DNA from: Xanthobacteraceae bacterium
Lineage (GTDB): Bacteria; Pseudomonadota; Alphaproteobacteria; Rhizobiales; Xanthobacteraceae
Assembly (NCBI GenBank): GCA_030041005.1
Contig: JASHOR010000087.1
Span: forward strand, 1 to 40,098
Length of the DNA stretch: 40,098 nucleotides
Direction of reading: 5' to 3'
In this document: piece by piece, positions 9,459-17,785 of the stretch
Layout: every line of letters starts with the position of its first letter
Position numbering within the stretch: the stretch's first letter is position 1
Notes under the pieces: model-generated
What the model saw: only the letters and a program-made list of their open reading frames with translations
The model's database searches: none
What the model was told of the DNA's origin: nothing
Position numbers and translations under genes: made by a program

Positions 9459-9571
9459 GCCGTGATGCGGATTTGCGAGCGCGCTCAGCTAAATATGAAG
9501 ACCCCCCGATCCGGATCGATCGCCGCTTCACGATACCAGGCTCAACAGCGGCTGGATCGGTGATCTGACAA

Positions 9572-11137
9572 ATGCGGCAGCCCCTGAAGGCGTTGATCGT
9601 CGATGACAGCGAAAAGGACACTGTCCTGCTGCTGCGCGAATTGCGGCGCGGCGGCTATGAATTGTCGTTCGAGCGCGTCGATAACGAATCCGCAATGCTG
9701 TCGGCAATCGCGCGGCAGTCCTGGGACATCGTACTCACCGATTATTCGATGCCGCGGTTCAACGCGAGCGCTGCGCTGGCGGCCATCGCCAGATCAGGCG
9801 TCGATCTTCCCTGCATCGTTGTTTCCGGCGCGGTGGGAGAAGAAACGGCGGTCGAGGTGATGCGCTCGGGAGCCCAGGACCTCGTTCTCAAACACAATCT
9901 CAAACGGCTGGTGCCGGTCATCTCGCGCGAAATGGTCGCCGCGCGGTCAAGGCGCGAACGAAGACTCGCCGATGCCGAACTGGACCGCGAGCGTCAACTG
10001 CTCCGGCAGCTCATGAATGGAATACCGGACGCAATCTGTTTCAAGAACCTCGAGCGGCAATATATTCGTCTGAACGATGCGGAATGCTCGATTCTAGGTG
10101 TCGAGCAAGATGGCGATGCGATCGGAAGAACTGTTGATGAACTGCTCGGCACGGCACTTGGGAAGAGGCGCCGTGCCGAAGAGGAGCGCGTGCTGACGAC
10201 CGGCGAAGCGCTCCTCAACTGCGTGGAGGAAGTGACCGGACCGGCCGGCACGACGCGGTGGGTTTCCGCAACCAAGGCACCGATTCGTGGTCCGCAAGGA
10301 GAGATTGTCGGCATCGTCGAGGTCGCGCGCGACATCACCGAAAGCAAGCGCCAGCAACAACTGAAAGACGAATTCATCGCTACCGTCAGTCACGAGTTGC
10401 GCACTCCGCTCACATCGATTCTCGGTGCCGTCGGCTGCCTCGTTGGCGGCGCGGCCGGCGCTCTGCCCGAAGCCGCGATGCGGATACTCACGATTGCTCT
10501 CAACAACTGCCGCCGCCTCATAGCGATAGTCAACGACATCCTCGATATCGAGAAGATCGAAGCAGGCAAGATGATGTACGACCGCAAGCCGGTCGACGTG
10601 CATGCGCTGGCGGTTCAAGTGATCGAAGCCAATCAGAGTTTTGCCGACAGCTACGGCGTGGCGCTCAAGCTCGACGAGGCGGCCAACCACGGTGAAGTCT
10701 TCGTCGACCCGCAACGCTTTTCCCAGGTACTCACGAACCTGATCTCCAACGCCATCAAGTTTTCGCCACGAGATTCCGAGGTCGATATTTCGATCGAAAA
10801 CCACGAGGACGAGATCCGGATCGCCGTCCGGGATCGCGGTCCCGGCATTCCGGATGACTACAAAAGCCGCATATTTGAAAAGTTCGTACAGGTTGACGCC
10901 TCCGATCGGCGCCCGCGCGGCGGCACCGGGCTTGGCCTCAGCATCGTCAAGCAAATTGTCGATCAATTGGATGGCACAATCGAATTTGAGGCGGCGCGCG
11001 GCGGCGGAACGATCTTCAAGGTTGCTTTCAGGGCATTGACATCGGCAAGCTGCGCATCAGCGGTGCCGTCGTGTCGTTCGTGCGATGAAGCTTCGCCGCG
11101 GATGGAGTCCATGCCCACCAGTCGCGCGATACGTTAA
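9572..11137 (+). CDS. Soluble REC-PAS-HisKA-HATPase histidine kinase
   Basis: This 521-residue cytosolic kinase begins with a receiver domain (about 5-125: ALIVDDSEKD, phospho-Asp in IVLTDYSMPRF). A PAS domain follows (about 140-265: LMNGIPDAICFKNLERQYI, ending in the PAC-like IVGIVEVARDITESKRQQQ). Then come the HisKA H-box (ATVSHELRTPLTSI, His near 277) and an ATPase domain (N-box LTNLISNAIKF, G1 DRGPGIPDD, G2 GGTGLGLSIVKQIVDQ). The last 35 residues after the ATPase fold are Ser/Ala/Cys-rich and look like a non-domain tail. It is transcribed divergently from the chemosensory operon. Inference: the receiver could take phosphate from the CheA-REC kinase and join the same network. No cognate response regulator lies next to it. 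Confidence 0.93.
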   Translation: MRQPLKALIVDDSEKDTVLLLRELRRGGYELSFERVDNESAMLSAIARQSWDIVLTDYSMPRFNASAALAAIARSGVDLPCIVVSGAVGEETAVEVMRSGAQDLVLKHNLKRLVPVISREMVAARSRRERRLADAELDRERQLLRQLMNGIPDAICFKNLERQYIRLNDAECSILGVEQDGDAIGRTVDELLGTALGKRRRAEEERVLTTGEALLNCVEEVTGPAGTTRWVSATKAPIRGPQGEIVGIVEVARDITESKRQQQLKDEFIATVSHELRTPLTSILGAVGCLVGGAAGALPEAAMRILTIALNNCRRLIAIVNDILDIEKIEAGKMMYDRKPVDVHALAVQVIEANQSFADSYGVALKLDEAANHGEVFVDPQRFSQVLTNLISNAIKFSPRDSEVDISIENHEDEIRIAVRDRGPGIPDDYKSRIFEKFVQVDASDRRPRGGTGLGLSIVKQIVDQLDGTIEFEAARGGGTIFKVAFRALTSASCASAVPSCRSCDEASPRMESMPTSRAIR

Positions 11138-11466
11138 CGCCGCACCTTTTCGGGCAGGCCCGGAGGTGTGTGTGCCAAAGCCCCCGCCCAGTGCTTTGCG
11201 GTTCGGCCGATTTTCGAGACGGCCGGGTCCGAAGATAATTAAAAATGGGATCACCGCTGAGACTTAAGCGGCGGAATTTCGTTGCGGGGGTAGGGTTTGA
11301 ACCTACGACCTTCAGGTTATGAGGGGGCGCGAAATTCCACGAACTTCTGCGAAAACGGGCGAAAGGCTGTGCAATGAACCTTTCTCCAAGCCATCTTCCG
11401 TTGCGGTCGGGGCGACGTGAGCTGACGATGTCGCGCCAGAATCGCCTGCGTGCCTTCCGTACAATG
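11138..11466. other. Intergenic stretch with palindrome and tRNA-derived repeat
   Basis: No credible gene is seen in these 329 bp. It holds a CGGCCG...CGGCCG inverted repeat (11204-11225) after the kinase gene, which might end transcription although no clear T-run follows on the plus strand. It also holds the diverged tRNA-fMet 3' half described separately. Confidence 0.6.
11261..11323 (-). repeat. Diverged copy of the 3' half of tRNA-fMet plus flank (att-like direct repeat, distal copy)
   Basis: This block matches 13239-13300 with one inserted base and only a few mismatches. On the minus strand it contains the tRNA anticodon loop, anticodon 3' arm, T-arm and acceptor 3' strand, then 20 bp of downstream flank. 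It lacks the 5' half of the tRNA, and the encoded CCA reads CGA, so it cannot give a functional tRNA. Homology ends abruptly at the anticodon loop, a favoured crossover point of tyrosine integrases. A weak hairpin (CCGCT...AGCGG, 11253-11270) followed on the minus strand by a short T-run resembles a decayed version of the tRNA terminator. Confidence 0.85.
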
Positions 11467-12414
11467 TCATCGTCCCAATAACACTGATCTGGCCTCGTTA
11501 TTTCCGACATTTCGGTCCGCCGAACCATTCAGGCAGCATTTCTTGAACTTCTTGCCGCTGCCGCACGGGCATGGATCGTTGCGGCCGACCTTGGGAAAGA
11601 GGGAGACCTCGGTCCGGCTCGACGATTGTCGCCCGGCCACTGCGCGAGCGCGGCGCTTCTCGTCTTGTTCATATTCGGGACTGAAGCCGTACCACTTTGA
11701 CAGTTCCTCGACTGTGTCGCCGAATAGCGTGTATTCGCGGCTTTCCGTATAGGGCAATGAGCCTTGGTGTTCGATCGCGTACCTGAGGTCTCGTTCAAAA
11801 TCTTCAAAGCCAAGCCAGTTCTTGTCGACAGACCCGCGCTCGAAAGCCCTTTCGACAAGAGCCTTCAGGTCGGCAAGGCCCAGCATGGCGATCGCACTTT
11901 GCCACCCGTTCCAGGCAAAGCAGTCATGTTCAGGCTTCAATTCACCCCAGCAGGCCTGGAAGAAACGCGCCGCCTCGTCGCGAGCCAGTTCACCGCGCAG
12001 CGCGACCATTGCGATCGCCTCGCACATCCGTGAACGCACGTACTCATCAGCATCCCTGTCGAGAATAATCTCGTAGAGAGGCTGTGGATCGCCGTCAAAC
12101 ACAGCAGCCATGACCCGATGGCTGGTTGAAACGACGCCGTCGCCGAGGATGCGGTCGACTTCGTCGGACGGCGACCGCAGCAATCTCGCTAGCGGCCTGT
12201 ATGCCGACTTCTCGCGCCAGGAGCCGAGCAAATGAAATATGAAAAATAGTGGATTCGATTTGGCGCGATCATTGGCGTTTGCCACCACATATCGCTCGAT
12301 CTCCGCCAAGAACGCCGACAGCGCACCCCCCCGATCCAAATCGGCGGCGCGGAGGGCGCCGATCGGCAAACTCTCGTAGAACGTCAGTTCGTGGAGTACC
12401 TGGGCAATTTGCAT
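11467..12414 (-). CDS. DUF1186-type protein with C-terminal SEC-C motif
   Basis: This 315-residue protein of unknown function is largely helical and HEAT-like across residues about 1-240 (for example [20 protein letters not shown] and [19 protein letters not shown]). It has the character of the DUF1186 family. Near its end, residues about 275-292 form a SEC-C zinc motif ([18 protein letters not shown]), the metal-binding module that SecA uses to bind SecB and ribosomes. The protein has no SecA motor. The ATG at 12414 is well supported by GGAG six bases upstream. It lies inside the tRNA-fMet-bounded segment, so it may be cargo of a former integrated element. Family name is from recognised pattern only; the function is unknown. 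Confidence 0.82.
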   Translation of the reverse strand: MQIAQVLHELTFYESLPIGALRAADLDRGGALSAFLAEIERYVVANANDRAKSNPLFFIFHLLGSWREKSAYRPLARLLRSPSDEVDRILGDGVVSTSHRVMAAVFDGDPQPLYEIILDRDADEYVRSRMCEAIAMVALRGELARDEAARFFQACWGELKPEHDCFAWNGWQSAIAMLGLADLKALVERAFERGSVDKNWLGFEDFERDLRYAIEHQGSLPYTESREYTLFGDTVEELSKWYGFSPEYEQDEKRRARAVAGRQSSSRTEVSLFPKVGRNDPCPCGSGKKFKKCCLNGSADRNVGNNEARSVLLGR

Positions 12415-12615
12415 GTTGCGCTCCAGCGAATCGCGAGCAGCCCGGGCAGAGACGATAAGCCAGGATAAGAGACCCTACAGCGATTTTTGGCATTCTGCCC
12501 GGTGCCATGCACAGCCCCGCGAGGCCATCTCACAGGCAAGAAAACCGATCTTCTTGCCACCCGTGCCGCTATTCGTACCGGAGCGCAACCGTATGCCGAT
12601 GCGTGATGCCGGGCT

Positions 12616-13064
12616 GTGACGCGTTACCTGGTAGATACGAACGCCATCTCGGCGACGGCTCCCACAGCAGCCGTGAAGCGCGCCGAGCTTGTCGAGTGGA
12701 TGGATACGCACTCGCCCGACCTTTTCCTTTCGGCGGTGACGATTGCGGAAGTCACTGAAGGTATTGCCAAAGCAAAACGTGAGGGCGCGAAGCGAAAAGC
12801 GTCCAATCTGTCAGCCTGGCTACGAACCGTGCTCCACCTTTACGGTGATCGCGTGCTGCCGTTCGACGGTCCGACGGCAGAGATTGCCGGCGTCCTGGCC
12901 GATTTGGCCCACAGTCGAGGTCATTCGCCCGTTTTTGCCGATGTTGCGATTGTGCGACGGCCCATCGCCACAACCTGACCATCCTCTCGCGCAATGAGCG
13001 CCATTTCACACCGATGGATGTTGCCGTCGTCGATCCGCTCCAGACGCTTCCTTCCGGCAAATGA
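12616..13064 (+). pseudogene. VapC-like PIN-domain toxin, frameshifted
   Basis: The reading frame from GTG 12616 gives a PIN domain: first acidic residue in YLVDTN, second in TIAEVTEGIAK, third in FADVAI. Right after that the frame goes wrong and stops at 12976-12978. Reading on in the second frame from about 12953 restores a normal VapC ending (HRHNLTILSRNERHF, then PMDVAVVDPLQTLPSGK) to a TGA at 13062-13064. A single missing base near 12951 (ATTGTGCG where ATTGCTGCG would fit) explains both pieces. PIN toxins of this family are RNases. All catalytic acids precede the break, but the final helix and strand are lost in the unrepaired product. No VapB/Phd-like antitoxin is recognisable in the 200 bp upstream, although an upstream frame does end in a GTGA overlap with the start. 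A sequencing error is an alternative explanation. Confidence 0.8.
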
Positions 13065-13210
13065 GCGACACAGCAGAATTGCAGAAAGTTAGGACGGCCA
13101 ACGAGCCGTTGAGAAAATCCCGCTTCGCATTCGCGGTAACCATATGATTACGCAGCCCCACTCGCCCTCTTGCTTCCACAGTGCTTCCAGACGCGGGACT
13201 GTGACCTCAT

Positions 13211-13238
13211 CGTAAAAATCAAACGCCGCTAAGTCTTT

Positions 13239-13250
<12 letters not shown>
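13211..13250 (-). terminator. Rho-independent terminator of tRNA-fMet
   Basis: The 12-bp perfect stem CGCCGCTAAGTC (13224-13235) / GACTTAGCGGCG (13239-13250) has a 3-nt loop. On the minus strand it is followed by TTTGATTTTT. It lies 6 bp beyond the tRNA 3' end. The distal direct-repeat copy includes only one arm of this hairpin in good form. Confidence 0.88.
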
Positions 13251-13332
<82 letters not shown>

Positions 13333-13459
13333 GCAAAGGGCCAGAATGTCGGCCATCATCTAGCAAGCGAGGCCCAATAAGGGAAGTGCGCCGGCAGGGA
13401 TATTTCGCCATACTGTCGTGGAAATCCCATCCGCCTGTCATGGATCTTACGCCATCGCC

Positions 13460-14368
13460 ATGCACGGCCCGATAGAAGCCCAAAAGGGCAAGAAACCGAC
13501 GCTGCAACCGAAAGCGGCAATGGGACCGATCCTGCGCGCCATCGCGAGCCACATCCTCGCCGGCGCGCGCGCGGCCCTGGCCGATCCGCAGCGATCGAGC
13601 CAGGAGGCGGTGCACGATTTCCGCCGCGCCATGAAGGAGTGGCGGGCGCTGATGCGGCTCTTGGCACCGTTCATCGCCGACGCCGAACGGTTGCGCATGG
13701 AGGCACGCGACCACGCCCGCTCGCTCGCACATGCGCGCGACAGCCAAGCGGCGCTCAACGCCTTCGACGATCTCATCAAGAAGGGCCTGGTGCTCTCCGA
13801 GCGCTCGACGGCGACTGTGCGCGGGCGGATCGAGGCGCTGCGGGGCAGCGAAGAACGCGCGGTGCTCACGCCGGAATTGGGCGATGCCATCGTCGCTTGG
13901 CTCGATGCTACAGCGGCTGCGGTCGAGGCGTGGCCGCTGGAGCCATTCGACTTTGCCGCCATCGCCGCGCAGCTCGCCGTCGGCTACCGCAACGCGCGCC
14001 GACACGTGCCCGCCGACTGGTCGGTCGCGACACCCGAGGAATTGCATGCGCTGCGCCGCCGCGTGGTCGATCATCGTTACCAGATGGAACTGATCGAACC
14101 GCTGTGGCCGCGCTTTGGCCGGATGTGGACCGAAGAAGCCGAGCGACTGCGCGGCCGGCTCGGCAAGTGCCAGGACCTTGCCGTGATCGAGCGGCTCGCC
14201 GGATCGCATCAGCCGCTCGCGCACTGGCGCTTGCGTCTTGCGCCCGCCTGCGCCGAACGACGCGCGCAACTCATCCGTCGCTCCGCGCGAATCGCCCGGC
14301 GTCTGTTCGCAGAGAGGCCGAAGGCGTTTCGCCGCCGGCTGGAAACGTTGTGGGAGCGCGGAAAGTAG
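13460..14368 (+). CDS. CHAD-domain protein
   Basis: This protein of about 302 residues is composed of a CHAD (conserved histidine alpha-helical) domain. It is all helical, with the characteristic early motif AVHDFRRAMKEWRALMRLL and a second, symmetry-related HALRRRVVDHRYQMELI segment (plus LGKCQDLAVIERL). CHAD domains bind polyphosphate through basic residues and often sit on granules or beside CYTH enzymes; no CYTH or polyphosphate kinase gene is near here. The ATG at 13460 is chosen; an in-frame GTG at 13418 would add 14 residues without domain character. The gene stands alone and converges on livF. Confidence 0.8.
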   Translation: MHGPIEAQKGKKPTLQPKAAMGPILRAIASHILAGARAALADPQRSSQEAVHDFRRAMKEWRALMRLLAPFIADAERLRMEARDHARSLAHARDSQAALNAFDDLIKKGLVLSERSTATVRGRIEALRGSEERAVLTPELGDAIVAWLDATAAAVEAWPLEPFDFAAIAAQLAVGYRNARRHVPADWSVATPEELHALRRRVVDHRYQMELIEPLWPRFGRMWTEEAERLRGRLGKCQDLAVIERLAGSHQPLAHWRLRLAPACAERRAQLIRRSARIARRLFAERPKAFRRRLETLWERGK

Positions 14369-14407
14369 ATGAGGTTCTCCGCTTTCGCCGCCCGAGCAGG
14401 AAACAGG

Positions 14408-15136
14408 TCACTGCGCCGGGGCGCTTGACACTCCCAGATAAATCTCGCGCACTTGATCGTTGCGCTCGAGTTCCGCCGCCGGCCCGGCGAGCGCGACACG
14501 TCCGGTCTGCAGCACGTAAGCATAATCGGCGATGCCGAGCGCGAGCGGAATCGACTGCTCGGCGAGCAGCAGCGTGAGTCCCTGCCGGTGCAGTTCGGCA
14601 AGCGCATCGTAGAGCGTTTCCACGACAGCGGGCGCAAGCCCGAGGCTTGGCTCGTCGAGCATCAACAGTTTCGGCTCGCTCATCAATGCGCGCCCGAGCG
14701 CCAGCATCTGCCGCTCGCCACCTGAAAGCGTTCCGGCCAATTGCCGGCGCCGCTCGGCGAGCCGCGGAAACAGCGCGTAAGCGCGCTCGAACAGCGCATC
14801 AATGCGCGAACGGTCGGCAAGCGCGGTGGCGCCGAGACGCAAATTCTGCTCCACGGTCTGCGCCACAAACAGACGCCAGCCCTCGGGCGACAACGCCAAT
14901 CCCTTGCTCACGATTGCATAGGCCGGCAGCCCGGAAATGATCTCGCCCCGCCATTCGACCCGACCGCGGGACGGCCTGATCAGCCCGGCGATGGCTGACA
15001 ATGTCGTCGTCTTGCCGGCGCCATTGGAGCCGAGCAGAGCCACGACCCGGCCGGCCTCGACCCGCAACGAGATATCGGCGACGCCGACAAGGTCGCCATA
15101 GCGTACTTCCAGATGCTCGACTTTCAGCTCGACCAT
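14408..15136 (-). CDS. livF: Branched-chain amino acid-type ABC transporter ATPase LivF
   Basis: This ATPase of about 242 residues powers a LIV-type importer together with LivG. It has a Walker A (GSNGAGKTT), Q-loop region, ABC signature (GTLSGGERQMLALGRALM), Walker B (LLMLDEP) and H-loop region (LLAEQSIPLAL). The LivF hallmarks GLALSPEGWRLF and LAEQ are present. The ATG at 15136 is preferred to a TTG at 15151. It is the last gene of the minus-strand livHMGF order and is separated from livG by about 90 bp that carry an inverted dispersed repeat. Confidence 0.93.
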   Translation of the reverse strand: MVELKVEHLEVRYGDLVGVADISLRVEAGRVVALLGSNGAGKTTTLSAIAGLIRPSRGRVEWRGEIISGLPAYAIVSKGLALSPEGWRLFVAQTVEQNLRLGATALADRSRIDALFERAYALFPRLAERRRQLAGTLSGGERQMLALGRALMSEPKLLMLDEPSLGLAPAVVETLYDALAELHRQGLTLLLAEQSIPLALGIADYAYVLQTGRVALAGPAAELERNDQVREIYLGVSSAPAQ

Positions 15137-15165
15137 GCTGAACTCACGCAACAGCTGTTCGATCC

Positions 15166-15255
15166 GTCGTCTCCGCGAAAGCGGGAACCCATACCCGCCT
15201 CACTTTAAGACCTGCTCGTATCTTGATCATGGATTGCCGCGTTCGCGGGAATGAC
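15166..15255. repeat. Inverted pair of a dispersed GC-rich palindrome
   Basis: Two related units face each other: 15166-15192 (with CCGCGAAAGCGGGAACCCAT) and 15229-15255 (with ATGGATTGCCGCGTTCGCGG). Each unit has its own CCGC-GCGGG hairpin, and the pair forms a larger inverted structure. Such 'CCCGCGxxCGCGGGAAT' units are common intergenic repeats in Hyphomicrobiales genomes. Here the second unit supplies the 3' end of the livG coding region. Confidence 0.65.
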
Positions 15256-15964
15256 TGCGCGTCCCGCGGCCGAGATAAGCCTCGATCACCGCTTCGTCGG
15301 CGACAACCTCTTCGGGCGTGCCGCGGGCGATGACATGACCCTGGTTGAACACCAGCACGCGCCGCGTCAGCGTCATGATCACCTCCATGATGTGCTCGAC
15401 AATGACGATGGTCACCCCGGTCTCGTGAATCCGCCGCACCAGGGTGATGGCCTCGCGCACTTCCATCGGTGTCAACCCGGCAAGCGCCTCGTCGAGCAGC
15501 AGCAGTCGAGGCTGCATCGCCAGCACGCGCGCGATCTCCAGGCGCTTGCGTCCCGGTGTGCCGAGCGAGCGGGCGCTTTGCTCGCCGCGCAGCCCGGTCA
15601 GTTCGACGACGCGGCGGGCGCGCTCGCGCGCATCGCCGCGATGCGGATGGCGCAAAAAGGCGCCGACCGTCACGTTATCGAGAACGCTCATGTCCTCGAA
15701 CGTCGCCGGCACTTGAAAGGTGCGACCGATGCCGGCGCGCGCATGCGCTTCCGGCGAGGCACGCGTGAGATCGACGCCGTCGAACACGATGCGGCCATCC
15801 GTCGGCGCCATGTCGCCGGCAAGGCAATTGAAGAATGTCGATTTGCCGGCGCCGTTCGGCCCGATCAGTCCGACGATCTCGCCCTCCTCGACATTCAGGT
15901 CGGCGCCCGCCACGGCCCAGAAATTGCCGAACGCCTTGGAAACCTCGCTGGCTTCAAGCAGCAT
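15227..15964 (-). CDS. livG: Branched-chain amino acid-type ABC transporter ATPase LivG
   Basis: This ATPase of about 245 residues has a Walker A (GPNGAGKST), the LivG-type GIGRTFQVPATFEDMSVLDN Q-loop region, an ABC signature region SLGTPGRKRLEIARVL (with TPG in place of the classical SGG), Walker B (LLLLDEALAGL) and the switch His in IVEHIME. The ATG at 15964 (MLLEASEV) is chosen; it overlaps livM by 11 bp. The 15 codons upstream in the same frame lie within livM. The C-terminal residues SHSRERGNP are encoded by a dispersed palindrome rather than by conserved LivG sequence, so the natural stop was probably overwritten. Confidence 0.92.
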   Translation of the reverse strand: MLLEASEVSKAFGNFWAVAGADLNVEEGEIVGLIGPNGAGKSTFFNCLAGDMAPTDGRIVFDGVDLTRASPEAHARAGIGRTFQVPATFEDMSVLDNVTVGAFLRHPHRGDARERARRVVELTGLRGEQSARSLGTPGRKRLEIARVLAMQPRLLLLDEALAGLTPMEVREAITLVRRIHETGVTIVIVEHIMEVIMTLTRRVLVFNQGHVIARGTPEEVVADEAVIEAYLGRGTRSHSRERGNP

Positions 15965-16931
15965 GCGCGCGCCTCCACAGCCGAGGCGCGAGGCGGCGCC
16001 ATAATTCATGAAGTCCGCCGGGCTCGAAGCGGGCGATCAAGACGATGATGCCGCCGTAGATGATGAATGTCAGTCCCGATCCGCCGCCGCCGAACCAGGT
16101 ATTCGCTGCGGTCTGCAGCGGAATCAGAATCATCGCGCCGACCAGCGGACCGAACAGCGTGCCGGCGCCACCAAGCGCAGCGACGATCACCATCTGCACC
16201 GACACCAGAATGCCGAAACCGGAGTCGGGATCGATAAAGCCGGTCTTAACCGCATAAAGCGAGCCCGCCGCAGAAGTGAACGTGGCGGAGAGCGCCAGGG
16301 CCTTCAGCTTGGTCAGCCGCACCGGTACGCCCAGGCTGCGCGCAGCGCGTTCGCTTGCCTTGGTCGCGCGCAGGTAGAAACCGAAGCGGCGCCGTTCGAC
16401 TTCGAAGGTCACCACCAACAACAAGCCGAGCACGGCGAGAAAGATATAATAGTAGGACAGGTCGCCGCGAAACGTCAGATCCCACCAGCCGCGCGCCACT
16501 GCCGGGCCTTGCAGACCGATGGCACCGCCGACCAGCGGCCAGGCACCGAAAAAAATGCGAATGAGTTCGGCGACGGCAAGTGTCGCCATGCTGAAATAAT
16601 GACCGCTCAGCCGGAACGTCGGCAGACCGATCACCACCGCGAGGACGACGCTGAGCAGGATACCGACGGGCAGGCCGACGAGCGGCGGCCAGCCCCACAG
16701 CGTGTAAAGCAAGAGCGGCGCATAGGCACCGAGCCCGAAGAACATGCTGTGGCCGACCGAGACCTGGCCGGCATAACCGCCGACGACGTTCCACGCCGAT
16801 GCCGAGATGGCTGCGAGCAGAAACGCGACACCAATGTCCCGGTAGAACGCTCCCGAGAAGACGATCGGGTAAAGCAGCAGCGCCGCCGCCAAGAGACCCA
16901 CCATGACGCGCCTGGAGCGGAGATATTTCAC
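15954..16931 (-). CDS. livM: Branched-chain amino acid-type ABC transporter permease LivM
   Basis: This inner-membrane permease of about 325 residues has eight or more hydrophobic helices. Family motifs are the N-terminal WNVVGGYAGQVSVGHSMFFG and the coupling stretch ATKASERAARSLGV (the EAA-like contact with the ATPases), followed by VKTGFIDPDSGFG and ALGGAGTLFGPLVGA. The GTG at 16931 overlaps the livH stop (GTGA) and is preferred to the longer frame start at 16964. LivM pairs with LivH to form the pore. Confidence 0.92.
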   Translation of the reverse strand: MKYLRSRRVMVGLLAAALLLYPIVFSGAFYRDIGVAFLLAAISASAWNVVGGYAGQVSVGHSMFFGLGAYAPLLLYTLWGWPPLVGLPVGILLSVVLAVVIGLPTFRLSGHYFSMATLAVAELIRIFFGAWPLVGGAIGLQGPAVARGWWDLTFRGDLSYYYIFLAVLGLLLVVTFEVERRRFGFYLRATKASERAARSLGVPVRLTKLKALALSATFTSAAGSLYAVKTGFIDPDSGFGILVSVQMVIVAALGGAGTLFGPLVGAMILIPLQTAANTWFGGGGSGLTFIIYGGIIVLIARFEPGGLHELWRRLAPRLWRRAHAA

Positions 16932-17785
16932 GCTTTCCCCATCAACCCTTGCGGGCGCAGCCAAAGCAGCGCCACGAACAGGCCATAGACGACGATGTCT
17001 TTATAGATGGGGCCAAGCCAGAAGGCGGAAATCGCCTGGATCAGCCCGATGATCAGCCCGGCATAGAGCGAGCCAAGCACACTGCCAAAACCGCCGAGCG
17101 CAACGGTCACAAACGCGATCAGCCCGAATGTTTCGCCGACCGAGGGCGACCACGGATAAGCCGTCGCCAAAAGCGCGCCGGCGACCCCGGCCGCGCCGGC
17201 CGACAATCCCCAGGCCAAGGCCTGCATGCGATCCGGCCGGATGCCCATGAGCATCGCGGCGGAACGGTCCTCGGCGACCGCGAGAAGCCGGCTGCCGATG
17301 GTAGTGCGCGTGAGCAAAAAATGCAGCGCCATCGTCAGCACGACGGCAACGATGCCCGCGACCAGTTGCGCCACCGGCAGAAAAATGCCGCCGACATTGA
17401 GCGTGCCGGCGAGCACGGTCGGCGGCAGCGATACGAAATTGGCCGAAAAGATGAAGAATGCGGTATAGCGCAGCAGCAAGGCAAGCCCGAAGGTGGAAAG
17501 AATTTGCGATAGCATCGGGCCGCGCAAGACGTGGCGAATAAGCACGAAATAGAGGCCAACGCCGAGCGCGAACAACGCCAAAGCCGCGACAGCCCCAAAG
17601 CCGATCGGTCCCCCGCCGACATGCAGCACGACCAGCAGCGTCACGTACATGCCGAGCATGACGAATTCGCCGTGGGCGAAATTGATGAAATTCATCATTC
17701 CCCAGATCAGGGTCAGGCCGGAGGAAAACAAAGCGTAGATAGCCCCCAACAGGAGGCCACCGACGATCACTTGCAGCAGTATCAT
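16928..17785 (-). CDS. livH: Branched-chain amino acid-type ABC transporter permease LivH
   Basis: This 285-residue permease has about eight membrane helices. It has the LivH opening GLLLGAIYALFSSGLTLIWG followed by MNFINFAHGEFVMLGMY, and the coupling segment AVAEDRSAAMLMGI. The end segment VALGGFGSVLGSLYAGLIIG is typical. Its ATG overlaps the stop of the truncated binding-protein frame upstream (ATGA), which shows it was once co-translated with a substrate-binding gene. No intact binding protein gene is in the window, so the transporter must borrow one from elsewhere or is inactive. The true substrate (amino acid, amide, aromatic acid) cannot be told. Confidence 0.93.
   Translation of the reverse strand: MILLQVIVGGLLLGAIYALFSSGLTLIWGMMNFINFAHGEFVMLGMYVTLLVVLHVGGGPIGFGAVAALALFALGVGLYFVLIRHVLRGPMLSQILSTFGLALLLRYTAFFIFSANFVSLPPTVLAGTLNVGGIFLPVAQLVAGIVAVVLTMALHFLLTRTTIGSRLLAVAEDRSAAMLMGIRPDRMQALAWGLSAGAAGVAGALLATAYPWSPSVGETFGLIAFVTVALGGFGSVLGSLYAGLIIGLIQAISAFWLGPIYKDIVVYGLFVALLWLRPQGLMGKA

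Noticed and set aside
11028-11528. Minus-strand frame crossing the tRNA-derived repeat
   Set aside because: It runs through the tRNA fragment and the end of two genes; no ribosome site or domain.
12413-12619. Small plus-strand frame ending in a GTGA overlap with the PIN toxin, considered as antitoxin
   Set aside because: The overlap is suggestive, but the sequence lacks VapB, Phd or ribbon-helix-helix patterns and overlaps the 5' end of the SEC-C gene.
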